A DNA stretch of 64,000 nt from Streptomyces sp. NRRL F-5727 (lineage in GTDB: Bacteria; Actinomycetota; Actinomycetes; Streptomycetales; Streptomycetaceae). Position numbers and translations under genes: made by a program. Shown here piece after piece: positions 9,463-17,773 of the stretch (position 1 is the stretch's first letter; each line of letters opens with the position of its first letter). The stretch lies in contig NZ_JOGX01000021.1 in NCBI RefSeq assembly GCF_000719555.1, positions 1 to 64,000 of the forward strand. Reading direction: 5' to 3'. Under the pieces are notes generated by a model, which did not search any database, was not told the origin of the DNA, and saw only the letters and a list, made by a program, of their open reading frames with translations.

Positions 9463-10410
9463 TCAGGCGGCGGGCCCGGCCGGCTGCGCGGCCGGCTCGG
9501 CGCCCGCCGGGGCCGCGGGCTTCGCGCCCGTGGGGGCCTGCGGCTTGGCGCCCGTCGGGGCCTGCGGCCTCGCCTCGGACGGGGCGGCCTTCGGCAGCAC
9601 CTCGCAGGCGCTGATCGAGGTCCGCGTCGAGACCGACTTCACCGTGCAGGTGTCCTTGCCGACGCCCGCGTCGACCATGCCCCAGTGCGGGCCGACCGTG
9701 AGGATCGCGCCGCCGGGGCCGCTGATCGTGTCGTCGCCGGGGCCCGCCTGGATCAGGCCGCCGGACTCGGGGCCGAGGCCGGCGGCCTCGATGGTGTCGG
9801 CCTCGCTGCCGCCCAGCACCCGGCCGGAGAAGTCGACGACCCCGACCTTGATGGTGTCGGCGCCGTCGTTGCCGGTGACGATCCCGCCGCCCCGGTTGAA
9901 CTTGCCGGGCGCGCCGCTCACCGATCCGGTGGTGATCTTGTCGTCGCCGTCGTCGCCGTGCACGACGGCCCCGTGCTCGGCGCCCTCGCCGACGACCGTG
10001 GCCACCTTGATGACGTCGTTGCCGCGGTTGCCGCGGACCATGCTGGAGGCGTTCTGCGGCACCAGGTGCTTGGCGCGGATGACGTCGTCGCCGTCGCCGC
10101 CCATCACGGCCGAGTCGATGACCAGACCGCGCACCTCGATCATGTCGTTGCCGCCGCCGCCCCAGACGGTGACGTTCTCCAGGTCGCTGTCGCAGAAGAT
10201 GTTGTCGTCGCCGGAGGAGCCGCTGACCATGGCGCCCGGCGGGGCGGAGACACCGTTGACCCAGCACTGGTGCATCGGCACCCGGGCCGCGCCGGGGGCC
10301 GCGGCCTCGGCGGGCGCCACGGCGAGCGAGGCGGCGGCCGCTCCGGCGAGCAGCGCGGCGAGCGCGACGGGGCCGCGTGGCCGGCGGCGGGAGGGCGGTG
10401 TGGGGGACAT
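9463..10410 (-). CDS. Secreted RTX-repeat (calcium-binding-like) protein
   Basis: This 315-aa protein has a signal peptide (basic start SRRRPRG, hydrophobic core, AEAAA cleavage region). Its central region is made of degenerate nonapeptide RTX repeats such as GGGGNDMIE, GGDGDDVIR, GNRGNDVIK and GNDGADTIK. This family folds as a calcium-stabilised beta roll. The C-terminus is a Pro/Ala/Lys tandem tail (APTGAKPQ units). Two Cys near the N-terminus of the mature protein and two near residue 265 could form disulfides. AAGGAG lies 6 nt before the ATG. No enzymatic domain was recognised, so the function is unknown; an extracellular scaffold is possible. It is not coupled to rppA, which has its own hairpin terminator. 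Confidence 0.8.
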   Translation of the reverse strand: MSPTPPSRRRPRGPVALAALLAGAAAASLAVAPAEAAAPGAARVPMHQCWVNGVSAPPGAMVSGSSGDDNIFCDSDLENVTVWGGGGNDMIEVRGLVIDSAVMGGDGDDVIRAKHLVPQNASSMVRGNRGNDVIKVATVVGEGAEHGAVVHGDDGDDKITTGSVSGAPGKFNRGGGIVTGNDGADTIKVGVVDFSGRVLGGSEADTIEAAGLGPESGGLIQAGPGDDTISGPGGAILTVGPHWGMVDAGVGKDTCTVKSVSTRTSISACEVLPKAAPSEARPQAPTGAKPQAPTGAKPAAPAGAEPAAQPAGPAA

Positions 10411-10447
10411 ACGACTCTCCTTGGCGGGTGTGCGTCAGGGGGGGTGA

Positions 10448-10471
10448 CCCGCCCGGATCGGACCGGGCGGG
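10448..10471 (-). terminator. Hairpin terminator after rppA
   Basis: A perfect 9-bp stem (CCCGCCCGG and complement) with a 6-nt loop sits downstream of the rppA stop and before the RTX-gene ribosome-binding site. Confidence 0.7.
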
Positions 10472-10508
10472 GTGGGACGGAAGGAGCGCGGGAGGGGCGG
10501 CGGGGCGG

Positions 10509-11639
10509 TCAGGCCCGGCTGCGGGCGTGCTGGAAGCGCGGCGAGTAGCCGACGATCCGGCGAGCGCCGAGCTGCGGTTCGGCGGGGCGGGGGGAGGTGG
10601 TCCAGCGGCCCAGGCACATCTCGGCGGTGATGCCGGGTCCGAAGCCGGCGAGGATGCCGCGCGCGCCCTCCGGCTGCCCGCCCTCGTCGAAGAGCCGCCG
10701 GACCGCGTCGAGGACGACGGCGCTGGCGATGTTGCCGTACTCCGTGAGGGTCGCCCGGCTGAACCGGAAGGCGTCCGAGGGCACTTCGAGGAAGAGGCTG
10801 AGGTCGTCGAGGATCCGCGGCCCGCCCGCGTGGATGATGTAGAAGTCGAGGTTCCCGGCGTCCCAGCCGTGCGCTCCGGCGATCTCGCGGAGCGCGGGGG
10901 CGAGCGGCTCCATCGTCGTGGGCACCCGCTTGTCGAGCAGGAAGTGGAAGCCGGTCGCGCGGACGCTGTAGGCGATCCAGTCCTCGGTGTCGGGCACCAG
11001 GTGGGAGTTGTTGCGCTCCAGGACGATGCCGGTGCCGCCGCGGCCGCGGACCACGGCGGCGGCGACGGCGTCGCCGAAGAGGCCGTTGGAGAGCAGCGAG
11101 CCGACGCCGAGGTCGGTCGGCTGGTAGCAGAGCGAGCAGAACTCGCAGGCCACGATGAGGACGTTGGCGTCCGGGTAGGCGGTGCAGAAGTCGTGCGCCC
11201 GGTTGATCGCGGCCCCGCCGGCGGCGCAGCCGAGCTGGGCGATGGGCAGCTGCCGGGTGTGGCTGGGGAAGCCCATGGTGTTGATCATCCAGGCGGTGAG
11301 CGAGGGCATCATGAAGCCCGTGCACGACACGTAGACGATCATGTCGATGTCGGCCGGGCGCAGTCCGGCGTGGCCCAGGGCCTCCTGGACGACGGCCGGG
11401 ACCCGGGCCTTCGCCTCGGCCTCGTACAGCTCGTTGCGTTCCTGGAAGCCGGGGTGGGCCAGGGTCTTCTCGATGGGCTGCACGATGTGCCGCTTCGCGA
11501 CCCCGGTGTTGCCGATCAGCCGCAGCGCCAGCGGGAGTTGGGGGTGGTCGGCGTGGCGCGCACGAGCGAGGTCGAGCGTCTCCTCCATCGTGATCACGTG
11601 CTCCGGCACGGCCACGGCGGGTTTGCACAAGGTCACCAC
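10509..11639 (-). CDS. rppA: Type III polyketide synthase, 1,3,6,8-tetrahydroxynaphthalene synthase
   Basis: This 376-aa chalcone-synthase-fold enzyme condenses five malonyl-CoA to 1,3,6,8-tetrahydroxynaphthalene, which oxidises to flaviolin. The catalytic Cys138 lies in AQLGCAAGGA, the same number as in the S. griseus enzyme as I recall it. The catalytic His is in FYIIHAGGP and the Asn in LTEYGNIASA. The family's closing GFGPGITAE motif is intact. Two GTG codons are adjacent at the start; GGAG lies 8 nt before the first. It is divergent from a P450 gene across 178 bp, the pairing expected for a flaviolin or melanin-like pigment locus. Confidence 0.95.
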   Translation of the reverse strand: MVTLCKPAVAVPEHVITMEETLDLARARHADHPQLPLALRLIGNTGVAKRHIVQPIEKTLAHPGFQERNELYEAEAKARVPAVVQEALGHAGLRPADIDMIVYVSCTGFMMPSLTAWMINTMGFPSHTRQLPIAQLGCAAGGAAINRAHDFCTAYPDANVLIVACEFCSLCYQPTDLGVGSLLSNGLFGDAVAAAVVRGRGGTGIVLERNNSHLVPDTEDWIAYSVRATGFHFLLDKRVPTTMEPLAPALREIAGAHGWDAGNLDFYIIHAGGPRILDDLSLFLEVPSDAFRFSRATLTEYGNIASAVVLDAVRRLFDEGGQPEGARGILAGFGPGITAEMCLGRWTTSPRPAEPQLGARRIVGYSPRFQHARSRA

Positions 11640-11680
11640 GGCACTCGCTCCTTCTTCTCGATCGGCGAACTGCGGCCCAC

Positions 11681-11742
11681 ACTCACCCGCTGATCGTCAG
11701 CCCGCAACCGCGAGCGTGCCCGGCTCGTCACCGTGGGTGAGT
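11681..11742. promoter_or_regulatory. Inverted repeat in the rppA/P450 divergent promoter region
   Basis: ACTCACCC at 11681-11688 is repeated in inverted form as GGGTGAGT at 11735-11742, inside the 178-bp gap that must hold both promoters. The arms are 46 bp apart, so a regulator bound to both, or coincidence in GC-rich DNA, are both possible. Confidence 0.3.
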
Positions 11743-11817
11743 GCGGGTGTCGGCCGTCCGAGGGGCTGTACGGCCTCCGGCGTGTCGCGTCCGCCCGCCG
11801 CCGGGAAGGTCCTCCGC

Positions 11818-13110
11818 ATGACCTCCGAACCGCTGACGTCCGGCCCCCCGGCGTCCGGAGCTCCGGCCTCCGGTCACCCGGCGCCCGGATCCGCCCCCGC
11901 CGGCTGCCCCGCCGCCACCCGTCCGGCCCGCACCTGGTCCGTCGACGACCTGCCCGCGCTCGACTTCGACCCGCTCCTGACCGAACTCCTCGCGAAGGAG
12001 CCGGTCTCCCGGATCCGGCTGCCGTTCGCCGCCGAGAACGAGGCGTGGCTGGTCACCCGGTACGCCGACGTCCGGGCCGTCACCTCGGACCCGCGGTTCA
12101 GCCGGACGGCCCTGCTGGACCGGCAGGTGACCAAGATGACCGGCCACATGGTGGCCTCGAAGGCGGCGCTGAACTACGCCGATCCGCCGTACCACACCCA
12201 GCTGCGCAAGGCGGTGACCAGGACCTTCACCGGCCGGGGCGCCCAGCGGCTGCGGCCGCTCGCCCAGGCGGCCTGCGACCGGCTCCTCGACGCCATGGAG
12301 GCGGCGGGACGGCCCGCCGACCTGATGCGGCACCTGCACGGGCCGCTGCCGATGGCGGTGGTCTGCGATCTGCTCGGCATCCCCGAGGAGGACCGGGCCG
12401 AGCTGGCGTCCTGGCCGGACCTGATCCTCTCCTCGGGCCCCGGCCCGGAGGGCAGCCGCGCCGCCAAGGCGCAGATCCACGGCTACATCACCCGGCTGCT
12501 CGAACAGCGCCGGGCCGAGCCGCGGGAGGACCTGGCCGGGGAGCTGGCCGAGTCCCTGGCTGAGGGCCGGATCAGCCAGGACGAGGCGGTCTCGCTCGCC
12601 ATGGCGATCCTGATCAGCGGCGCCCACGCGGTCCGCAACAACAGCGCCAACATGGTGTACGTGCTGCTCACCCGCCCGGACCTGACGGCCCGGCTGCGCG
12701 CGGAGCCGGAGCTGCTGCCGCAGGCGGTGGACGAGCTGCTGCGCTGGATCCCGCACCGCAACGGCGTCGGACTCCCCCGGATCGCGACCGAGGACGTCGA
12801 GATCGGCGGGGTCGTGATCCGCGCGGGCGAGGCGGTGTACGCCTCCTACCTGGCGGCCAACCGGGACCCGGAGGTCTTCGCCGACCCCGACGTCCTCGAC
12901 TTCGACCGCACCGGCATCGGGCACGTCTCCTTCGGCCACGGGCCGCACCACTGCATGGGCGCGATGCTGACCCGGATGGAGTCCGAGGTGATGCTCTCGA
13001 CGCTGCTGGCCCGCTATCCGGAGCTGCGGCTCGCGGGCCCGGCGGAGGACGTGCCCTTCCAGTCCCAGGGCCTGATCCGCGGCCCCCGGGAGCTGTACGT
13101 CACCTGGTGA
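11818..13110 (+). CDS. Cytochrome P450, CYP158-like flaviolin-coupling candidate
   Basis: This 430-aa cytosolic P450 carries the K-helix ExxR (Glu306-Leu-Leu-Arg309) and the haem-binding loop FGHGPHHCMG with Cys379 as iron ligand. The I-helix reads ISGAHAVRNN. The oxygen-activating Thr of most P450s is replaced by Ala271, as I recall for CYP158A2 of S. coelicolor, which dimerises flaviolin with help from substrate hydroxyls. The first 35 residues are a Pro/Ser/Ala-rich extension. GGGAAGG lies 8 nt before the ATG. The divergent rppA supplies the likely substrate. P450-mel is the alternative family. The stop is only 15 bp from the convergent ribF stop. Confidence 0.88.
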   Translation: MTSEPLTSGPPASGAPASGHPAPGSAPAGCPAATRPARTWSVDDLPALDFDPLLTELLAKEPVSRIRLPFAAENEAWLVTRYADVRAVTSDPRFSRTALLDRQVTKMTGHMVASKAALNYADPPYHTQLRKAVTRTFTGRGAQRLRPLAQAACDRLLDAMEAAGRPADLMRHLHGPLPMAVVCDLLGIPEEDRAELASWPDLILSSGPGPEGSRAAKAQIHGYITRLLEQRRAEPREDLAGELAESLAEGRISQDEAVSLAMAILISGAHAVRNNSANMVYVLLTRPDLTARLRAEPELLPQAVDELLRWIPHRNGVGLPRIATEDVEIGGVVIRAGEAVYASYLAANRDPEVFADPDVLDFDRTGIGHVSFGHGPHHCMGAMLTRMESEVMLSTLLARYPELRLAGPAEDVPFQSQGLIRGPRELYVTW

Positions 13111-13125
13111 CGGGTCCGGGCGGGG

Positions 13126-14085
13126 TCACTCCCCCGCGGCGTCGTACCCGGCGGTCAGCGCCCGGCACTTGTCGACGTCGCCGGCCATGGCCACCAGCAG
13201 GTCGTCGAGGGTGTCGAACTTGAGCATGCCGCGCACGTAGGCGAGGAAGTCGACGGAGACGTGGAGGCCGTACAGGTCGAGGCCCTCGCGGTCGATCGCG
13301 TACGCCTCCACCGTCCGCTCGGTGCCGTCGAACTGCGGGTTGGTGCCGACGGAGATCGCCGCCGGCATCCGCTCGCCGTTCGCCGTCAGCCAGCCGGCGT
13401 AGACGCCGTCGGCGGGGATCGCGGTGTGCGGCAGGGTCTCCACGTTGGCCGTGGGGAAGCCCAGCTCGCGGCCGCGCTGCGCGCCGCGCACGACGATGCC
13501 CTCGACCCGGTGCGGCCGGCCGAGGATCTCGGCGGCGCCGGTCATGTCGCCCTCGGCGACCAGCCGGCGGGTGAGGGTGGAGGAGAAGGGCTGCCCGCCG
13601 CCGGCGGTCCCGCTGACGTACAGGTCGATCACCTCGACCTCGTAGTCGTAGGTGGCGCCCAGCTCGGTGAGGAAGTCCACGTTGCCCGCGGCCCGGTGGC
13701 CGAAGCGGAAGTTCGGTCCCTCGATGACGGCCCGGGCGTGCAGCTTGTCGACGAGCACCTTGACGATGAAGTCGGCCGGCGACAGCTGAGAGAACTCGGC
13801 GGTGAACGGCAGCACCAGCACCGCGTCCACGCCCAGGTCGGCCATCAGCTCGGCGCGCCGGTGGTGCGGGGCGAGCAGCGGCGGGTGGCTGCCGGGGCGC
13901 ACCACCTCGGAGGGGTGCGGGTCGAAGGTCACCACGACGGCGGGGACGCCCAGCTCGCGGGCGCGCTCGACGGCCCGCCCGATGATCAGCTGGTGTCCGC
14001 GGTGCACACCGTCGTAGGAGCCGATGGTGACGACGCTGCGCCCCCAGTCCTGGGGGATGTCCTCCAAGCCACGCCAGCGCTGCAC
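13126..14085 (-). CDS. ribF: Bifunctional riboflavin kinase / FAD synthetase
   Basis: This 319-aa enzyme converts riboflavin to FMN and then FAD. The N-terminal adenylyltransferase domain has the nucleotide motif TIGSYDGVHRGHQ (residues about 21-33) and FDPHP. The C-terminal kinase domain has RGRELGFPTANV and the glycine/threonine region SVGTNPQFDG. GTG at 14085 is preceded by GAGGAG with an 8-nt spacer. The same frame stays open upstream to 16179, but that part is out of frame with the NTPase gene and is not coding. It lies 50 bp after the NTPase stop, so it may be co-transcribed or use its own promoter. No FMN riboswitch is visible in that gap. Confidence 0.95.
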   Translation of the reverse strand: MQRWRGLEDIPQDWGRSVVTIGSYDGVHRGHQLIIGRAVERARELGVPAVVVTFDPHPSEVVRPGSHPPLLAPHHRRAELMADLGVDAVLVLPFTAEFSQLSPADFIVKVLVDKLHARAVIEGPNFRFGHRAAGNVDFLTELGATYDYEVEVIDLYVSGTAGGGQPFSSTLTRRLVAEGDMTGAAEILGRPHRVEGIVVRGAQRGRELGFPTANVETLPHTAIPADGVYAGWLTANGERMPAAISVGTNPQFDGTERTVEAYAIDREGLDLYGLHVSVDFLAYVRGMLKFDTLDDLLVAMAGDVDKCRALTAGYDAAGE

Positions 14086-14135
14086 TGTGACCGCTCCTCG
14101 TCCGCCTGTTCGCCCTGTGCGCCCATTACGCAGGT

Positions 14136-17100
14136 CTAAGACTGCCATGCCCGGGCCCGTCGGTCCGCATCGGCATGGACACCGCCGGGTGCGCGGGGTG
14201 CGGGCACGGTCTCCGCGAGCAGTGCGGCGAAGGCCGGGTGTTCGGCGGCGAGCGCGGCGAGCAGCCGGTCGCGGTGGGCGGGGCCGCCCGGATCGCGGGC
14301 GTAGAGGGCGGTGGTACGGGTCAGCAGGGCGTGGCTGCGGGGGCGCGGGCGGCGGGCGGCGCCCTCGGCGGCGGCGGTCAGCAGGGCGTCCGGGACGGTC
14401 CGCTCGCCCGGCTCGGCGGCGTAGGTCTCGTGGTCGAGGAGGACGTCGAGGAGTTCGGCCCGCAGATGGCGGGAGGCGCCGGTGCCGGGGGCGGCGAGGA
14501 CGGGGGCGAGGGCGCGCCGGACGGCGGCGGGCCGGCCGTGGATCAGCCCGACGACCAGGGGGAAGAGCACGGCCCGGGCGGTCGGCCCCTCCTCGAACCG
14601 CCGGTCGAGGTAGTCGGCGGCGTGGACGGCGCCGTCGGGGTGCCGGGTGACGTAGGCGCGGACGAGGAGGGCGATCCGGCGGGTGAGGGCGGGCGTGTCG
14701 ACGGCGGCGAGGGCCCGCAGGACGGCGCCGGGGTCGCGGCCCTCGTCCAGCCGGTCGCGGAGGGCGTCGAGGACCGGCCCGGGATGGTCGGCGAGCGCCG
14801 CGACGAGCGCGTCGGCCGGCACCCGGGGGTCGGCGACGGCGCGGGCCAGGTACAGGCCGCGGGTGTGCGGGTCGCGGACGAGGATGCCGAGGGCGGCGCC
14901 GTGCAGGGGCCGGTCGGCGGGGCGGGCGAGCAGCGCGCCGGCCGCGTACCGCAGCAGTTCGCGGTCCTGGCCGTGCGGGCCTCGGGTGGCCAGCAGGCTG
15001 CCGTACGCGGCGGCGGCGAGCCGCCGCTCGGGGCGCAGGTCGTCGTGGGCCCAGCGGTCGACGGCCCGGCAGAGCGCGGCGGGCTCGTCGTCGACGAGCG
15101 CGCCGAGCAGCCCCTCGGCGAGCGGGTGGCCGGTGCCGGCCAGCGCCTCGCACAGGTCGTCGACGGCGGGCGCCCGGTGGGTGTGGAGCAGTTCCTGGGC
15201 GGTGCCGGCGACGGTGGCGTACGGCCGCGAGGGCAGCGTCCGTCCGTCGGTGAACCAGCGGCAGAGCAGCGGCTGGACCTCCCGGGGCCGGGCGGCGAGC
15301 AGCTCCTCGACGGCGCCGAGGAAGGGCGCGGGGCCGGGGGGCGGCGGATCGGCGGTGACGAGGCGGCGCAGCAGGTCGAGGCGCTCGTCCTCGCCGACGG
15401 CCGCCGCCCGCCACCAGTCGGCCCCGAAGCCGTCGAAGGCGCCCGCCCGGTCGCCGCCCTCCCCCATCCGGTCGGCGAGCCGCCGCAGGACGGGCAGGTA
15501 CGGGCGCGGGTCGCCGATCCCGGCGAGGGTCCGGGCGAGCAGGGTGCTCCCCCACCAGACGGCGTCCTCGGGTGTCTCCTGGCCGGCGTCGGCCAGGAAG
15601 TCGACGAGCCCGGTCAGCCGGGGCGCGAGGGCGGCGGGGCCGCCCTGGCGGTGGGCGAGCAGCAGCGCGTGGACCACCGTCCCGATCCGGTGCCGGGGCA
15701 CGGAGAGCCGCGCGGTGCCCGGCTCCGCCCCGGCGCTCCCGTCCGGTTCCGCCGCCGCGCGCCGCCGGCGGCGGGAGCGGCCGGCGGCGGGAGCGGCCTC
15801 CGCCGCGGGCTCCGGGTCCGGCGCGGGCGGGGCCGGCCGGTCGGGTGCGGCGGGGCGGGCGTGGACGAGGGCGTCGAGGGCCGTGTCGAGGTCGAGGTGG
15901 GCGGCCTGGAGCCAGTCGGCGACCTCCTCGTGGGCGAAGCGGTAGCCGGTGCCGGCCGGGACGAGCAGGCCCTCGGTGAGGACGGCGGAGGCCCAGCCGT
16001 CCCGCCACGGGAAGAGCTCCTCGAAGGAGGCCCGGTCGAGGAGGCCGTGGCCGGGGCCGAGGCAGCGCCGGGCGGCCTCGTGGACCTGGCCGGTGACCCG
16101 GGCGGCGAGCCGGCGGACGGCGGGGCCGCCGGGCAGCGGGCGGGCGTCGGCGGCGATCCGGACCGCGATCCGCAGGCACATCAGGTCCAGGTGGGCGGTG
16201 AAGATCTCGGTCCGGCCGGGCCGGCCGGGCACCTCGCCGGGGAGCGCGGCCCGCACCTCGGCGAGCAGCCGCAGGGCGAGCGGGTGCCGGGCGTCGGCCG
16301 GGGCGAGGTCGTCGTCCCCGAGCCCGTACCCCTGGCGTGCGGCCCTGGCCTCGGCGTCGGTGAGGTCGCCGAGCGGCAGGACGGCGGGGGCGGCGCTCCA
16401 GAGGGCGGCGGCCCGCTCGGCGTACTCGGGGCGGCAGGCGAGGACGAGGCGGGTGCCGTGGGCGCGCAGCCAGCGCTCGGTGGCGCCGGTCCAGTCGGCG
16501 AGCCGGTGGCCGAGGAGCGGGGGCATCTCCTCGGGGGCGTCGAGGACGACGAGCAGCGGCCGCCCGGCCGCCCGGGCGAGGGCGGCGGCCCGCTCGGGGG
16601 TGACGGGGTCGCCGGCGGCCCCGGAGGCGGCGGCGATCCGGGCCGCCCGCTGCAGCAGCCGTCCGACGGCGTCGGCGACCGAGCCGTCGGTCTCCAGCAG
16701 GTCGGCGCCCCGCAGCCGTACGGTCGGCGCGGACGCGCCCCGGGCCGCCCGCTCCTCGCAGACGGCGCCGAGCAGGGTCGTGCGCCCGCTGCCGGGCTCG
16801 CCGACGACGGTGAGCACCGGGACGGCGGGGTCCGCGCCGGCGGGGCCGGGGTCGGGTCCGGCGAAGCGGGTCAGGGCGCCGAGGGCGTCCGGGCGGGTGA
16901 CCGGGGCGGGCCAGGGGGACGGGTCGCGGGGCGGGACGGCGGTGGGGGTGGTGAGTTCGAGGACGGCGGCGAGGTTGAGGTCGGGGCCGTAGGCGGGGAC
17001 GGTGGCCGCGTTGCGGCGCAGCAGCTCGCCCAGGGGTCCGTCCGGGCGGAGCGGGACGGCGTGTCCGGCGGCGCGCGGGTCGCCCTGGAGCGCGGTGCCG

Positions 17101-17603
17101 ACGACGCCGAGGACGGTGCCGGTGGCGCTGTCGACGACGGGCCCGCCGGCGGCCGGCCCGCCGAGCCGGAGCGCCTCGGCGCCCTCGGTGCCGATGGCGA
17201 GTTCGAGGGCGTCGGCGAGGACGTGGAAGCGGTCGGTGGCGGTGTACGTGACGGCGGCGGGGCCGAGGACGCGGGCCTCGCGCCAGCCGTGCGCGGCGAT
17301 CCGGACGTAGGTGCCGGGTTCGACGGCCGCGCGGGTGGCGAGCGGCAGCGGGCGCACGCCCAGGCCCTGGGTGCGGATCAGCGCGAGTCCCTGCTCGGGG
17401 AGGGAGGTGACGGCGTCGGCCTCGGCGAGCCAGGTCCGCTCGCCGGGCGCGTGCAGCACGACGCGCGTGAGCCCGTCGACGGCCTCGTGGCTGGTGACGA
17501 GGGTGCCCTCGTGGTCGGCGAGGAAGCCGGTGCCGCGCGGCCGGCCCGCCAGATCGCAGATGCGCACCAGCCCCACCGGCTCCGCCAGGTCCCCGCGTCC
17601 CAT
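14136..17603 (-). CDS. Pseudo-trypsin domain fused to a STAND/NACHT-like NTPase
   Basis: This 1155-aa protein starts with a trypsin-fold domain (residues about 8-195). His39 sits in VTSHEAV, but the Asp position reads QGLALI (Gly72) and the nucleophile motif reads GPAAGGPVV, giving Ala152 instead of Ser, so proteolysis is unlikely. An NTPase follows: P-loop GEPGSGRTT with Arg274 in place of Lys, and a Walker B-like strand LLVVLDAPEE. An Ala/Pro/Arg linker (about 605-635) leads to a long alpha-helical region resembling ARM/HEAT repeats. The layout suggests a regulated sensor or signalling ATPase. Its place between truB and ribF appears conserved in Streptomyces as I recall, arguing for a housekeeping role rather than a mobile defence gene. 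ATG at 17603 has no ribosome-binding site. Confidence 0.75.
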   Translation of the reverse strand: MGRGDLAEPVGLVRICDLAGRPRGTGFLADHEGTLVTSHEAVDGLTRVVLHAPGERTWLAEADAVTSLPEQGLALIRTQGLGVRPLPLATRAAVEPGTYVRIAAHGWREARVLGPAAVTYTATDRFHVLADALELAIGTEGAEALRLGGPAAGGPVVDSATGTVLGVVGTALQGDPRAAGHAVPLRPDGPLGELLRRNAATVPAYGPDLNLAAVLELTTPTAVPPRDPSPWPAPVTRPDALGALTRFAGPDPGPAGADPAVPVLTVVGEPGSGRTTLLGAVCEERAARGASAPTVRLRGADLLETDGSVADAVGRLLQRAARIAAASGAAGDPVTPERAAALARAAGRPLLVVLDAPEEMPPLLGHRLADWTGATERWLRAHGTRLVLACRPEYAERAAALWSAAPAVLPLGDLTDAEARAARQGYGLGDDDLAPADARHPLALRLLAEVRAALPGEVPGRPGRTEIFTAHLDLMCLRIAVRIAADARPLPGGPAVRRLAARVTGQVHEAARRCLGPGHGLLDRASFEELFPWRDGWASAVLTEGLLVPAGTGYRFAHEEVADWLQAAHLDLDTALDALVHARPAAPDRPAPPAPDPEPAAEAAPAAGRSRRRRRAAAEPDGSAGAEPGTARLSVPRHRIGTVVHALLLAHRQGGPAALAPRLTGLVDFLADAGQETPEDAVWWGSTLLARTLAGIGDPRPYLPVLRRLADRMGEGGDRAGAFDGFGADWWRAAAVGEDERLDLLRRLVTADPPPPGPAPFLGAVEELLAARPREVQPLLCRWFTDGRTLPSRPYATVAGTAQELLHTHRAPAVDDLCEALAGTGHPLAEGLLGALVDDEPAALCRAVDRWAHDDLRPERRLAAAAYGSLLATRGPHGQDRELLRYAAGALLARPADRPLHGAALGILVRDPHTRGLYLARAVADPRVPADALVAALADHPGPVLDALRDRLDEGRDPGAVLRALAAVDTPALTRRIALLVRAYVTRHPDGAVHAADYLDRRFEEGPTARAVLFPLVVGLIHGRPAAVRRALAPVLAAPGTGASRHLRAELLDVLLDHETYAAEPGERTVPDALLTAAAEGAARRPRPRSHALLTRTTALYARDPGGPAHRDRLLAALAAEHPAFAALLAETVPAPRAPGGVHADADRRARAWQS

Positions 17604-17610
17604 GGTGTGG

Positions 17611-17616
17611 AGGGTA
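17611..17616 (-). promoter_or_regulatory. Candidate -10 of a leaderless transcript
   Basis: Read on the minus strand, TACCCT is followed by exactly 7 nt and then the ATG at 17603. No Shine-Dalgarno sequence is present. A leaderless mRNA starting at the A of the ATG would explain both. No clear -35 was found. Confidence 0.4.
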
Positions 17617-17709
17617 GGTCGGGGCGTCCCCCGCCCGGCGCGGATCGGCGAACGCGCCCCCTCCCGCGCCCGGGGTTCACTCCGAGCGCTTCCCCGATGG
17701 GGTGAAGAA

Positions 17710-17751
17710 ACACGGAAGGGCGGGCGCGCCGTGCGCACCCGCCCTTCGTGT
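17710..17751 (-). terminator. Terminator of the rimP-truB operon
   Basis: A 10-bp perfect stem (GAAGGGCGGG and complement) is extended by four more pairs after a one-base bulge, with a 13-nt loop. On the minus strand it is followed by TTTCTTC, a true T-rich tail. It lies 23 bp after the truB stop. Confidence 0.85.
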
Positions 17752-17773
17752 CCGTCGGTCGACCGTCGGTGAC

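Noticed and set aside
14086..14135. FMN riboswitch before ribF
   Set aside because: The gap is only 50 bp, too short for the RFN element, and no conserved helices are visible.
14086..16179. N-terminal extension of ribF giving a 1017-aa protein
   Set aside because: The added part is Arg/Pro-rich, runs through the NTPase gene in another frame, and a well-placed ribosome-binding site marks the true start at 14085.
14175..17705. 1176-codon open frame on the plus strand opposite the NTPase gene
   Set aside because: It mirrors the minus-strand gene, is Gly/Val/Glu-biased with no domain, and is a typical antisense shadow of high-GC coding sequence.
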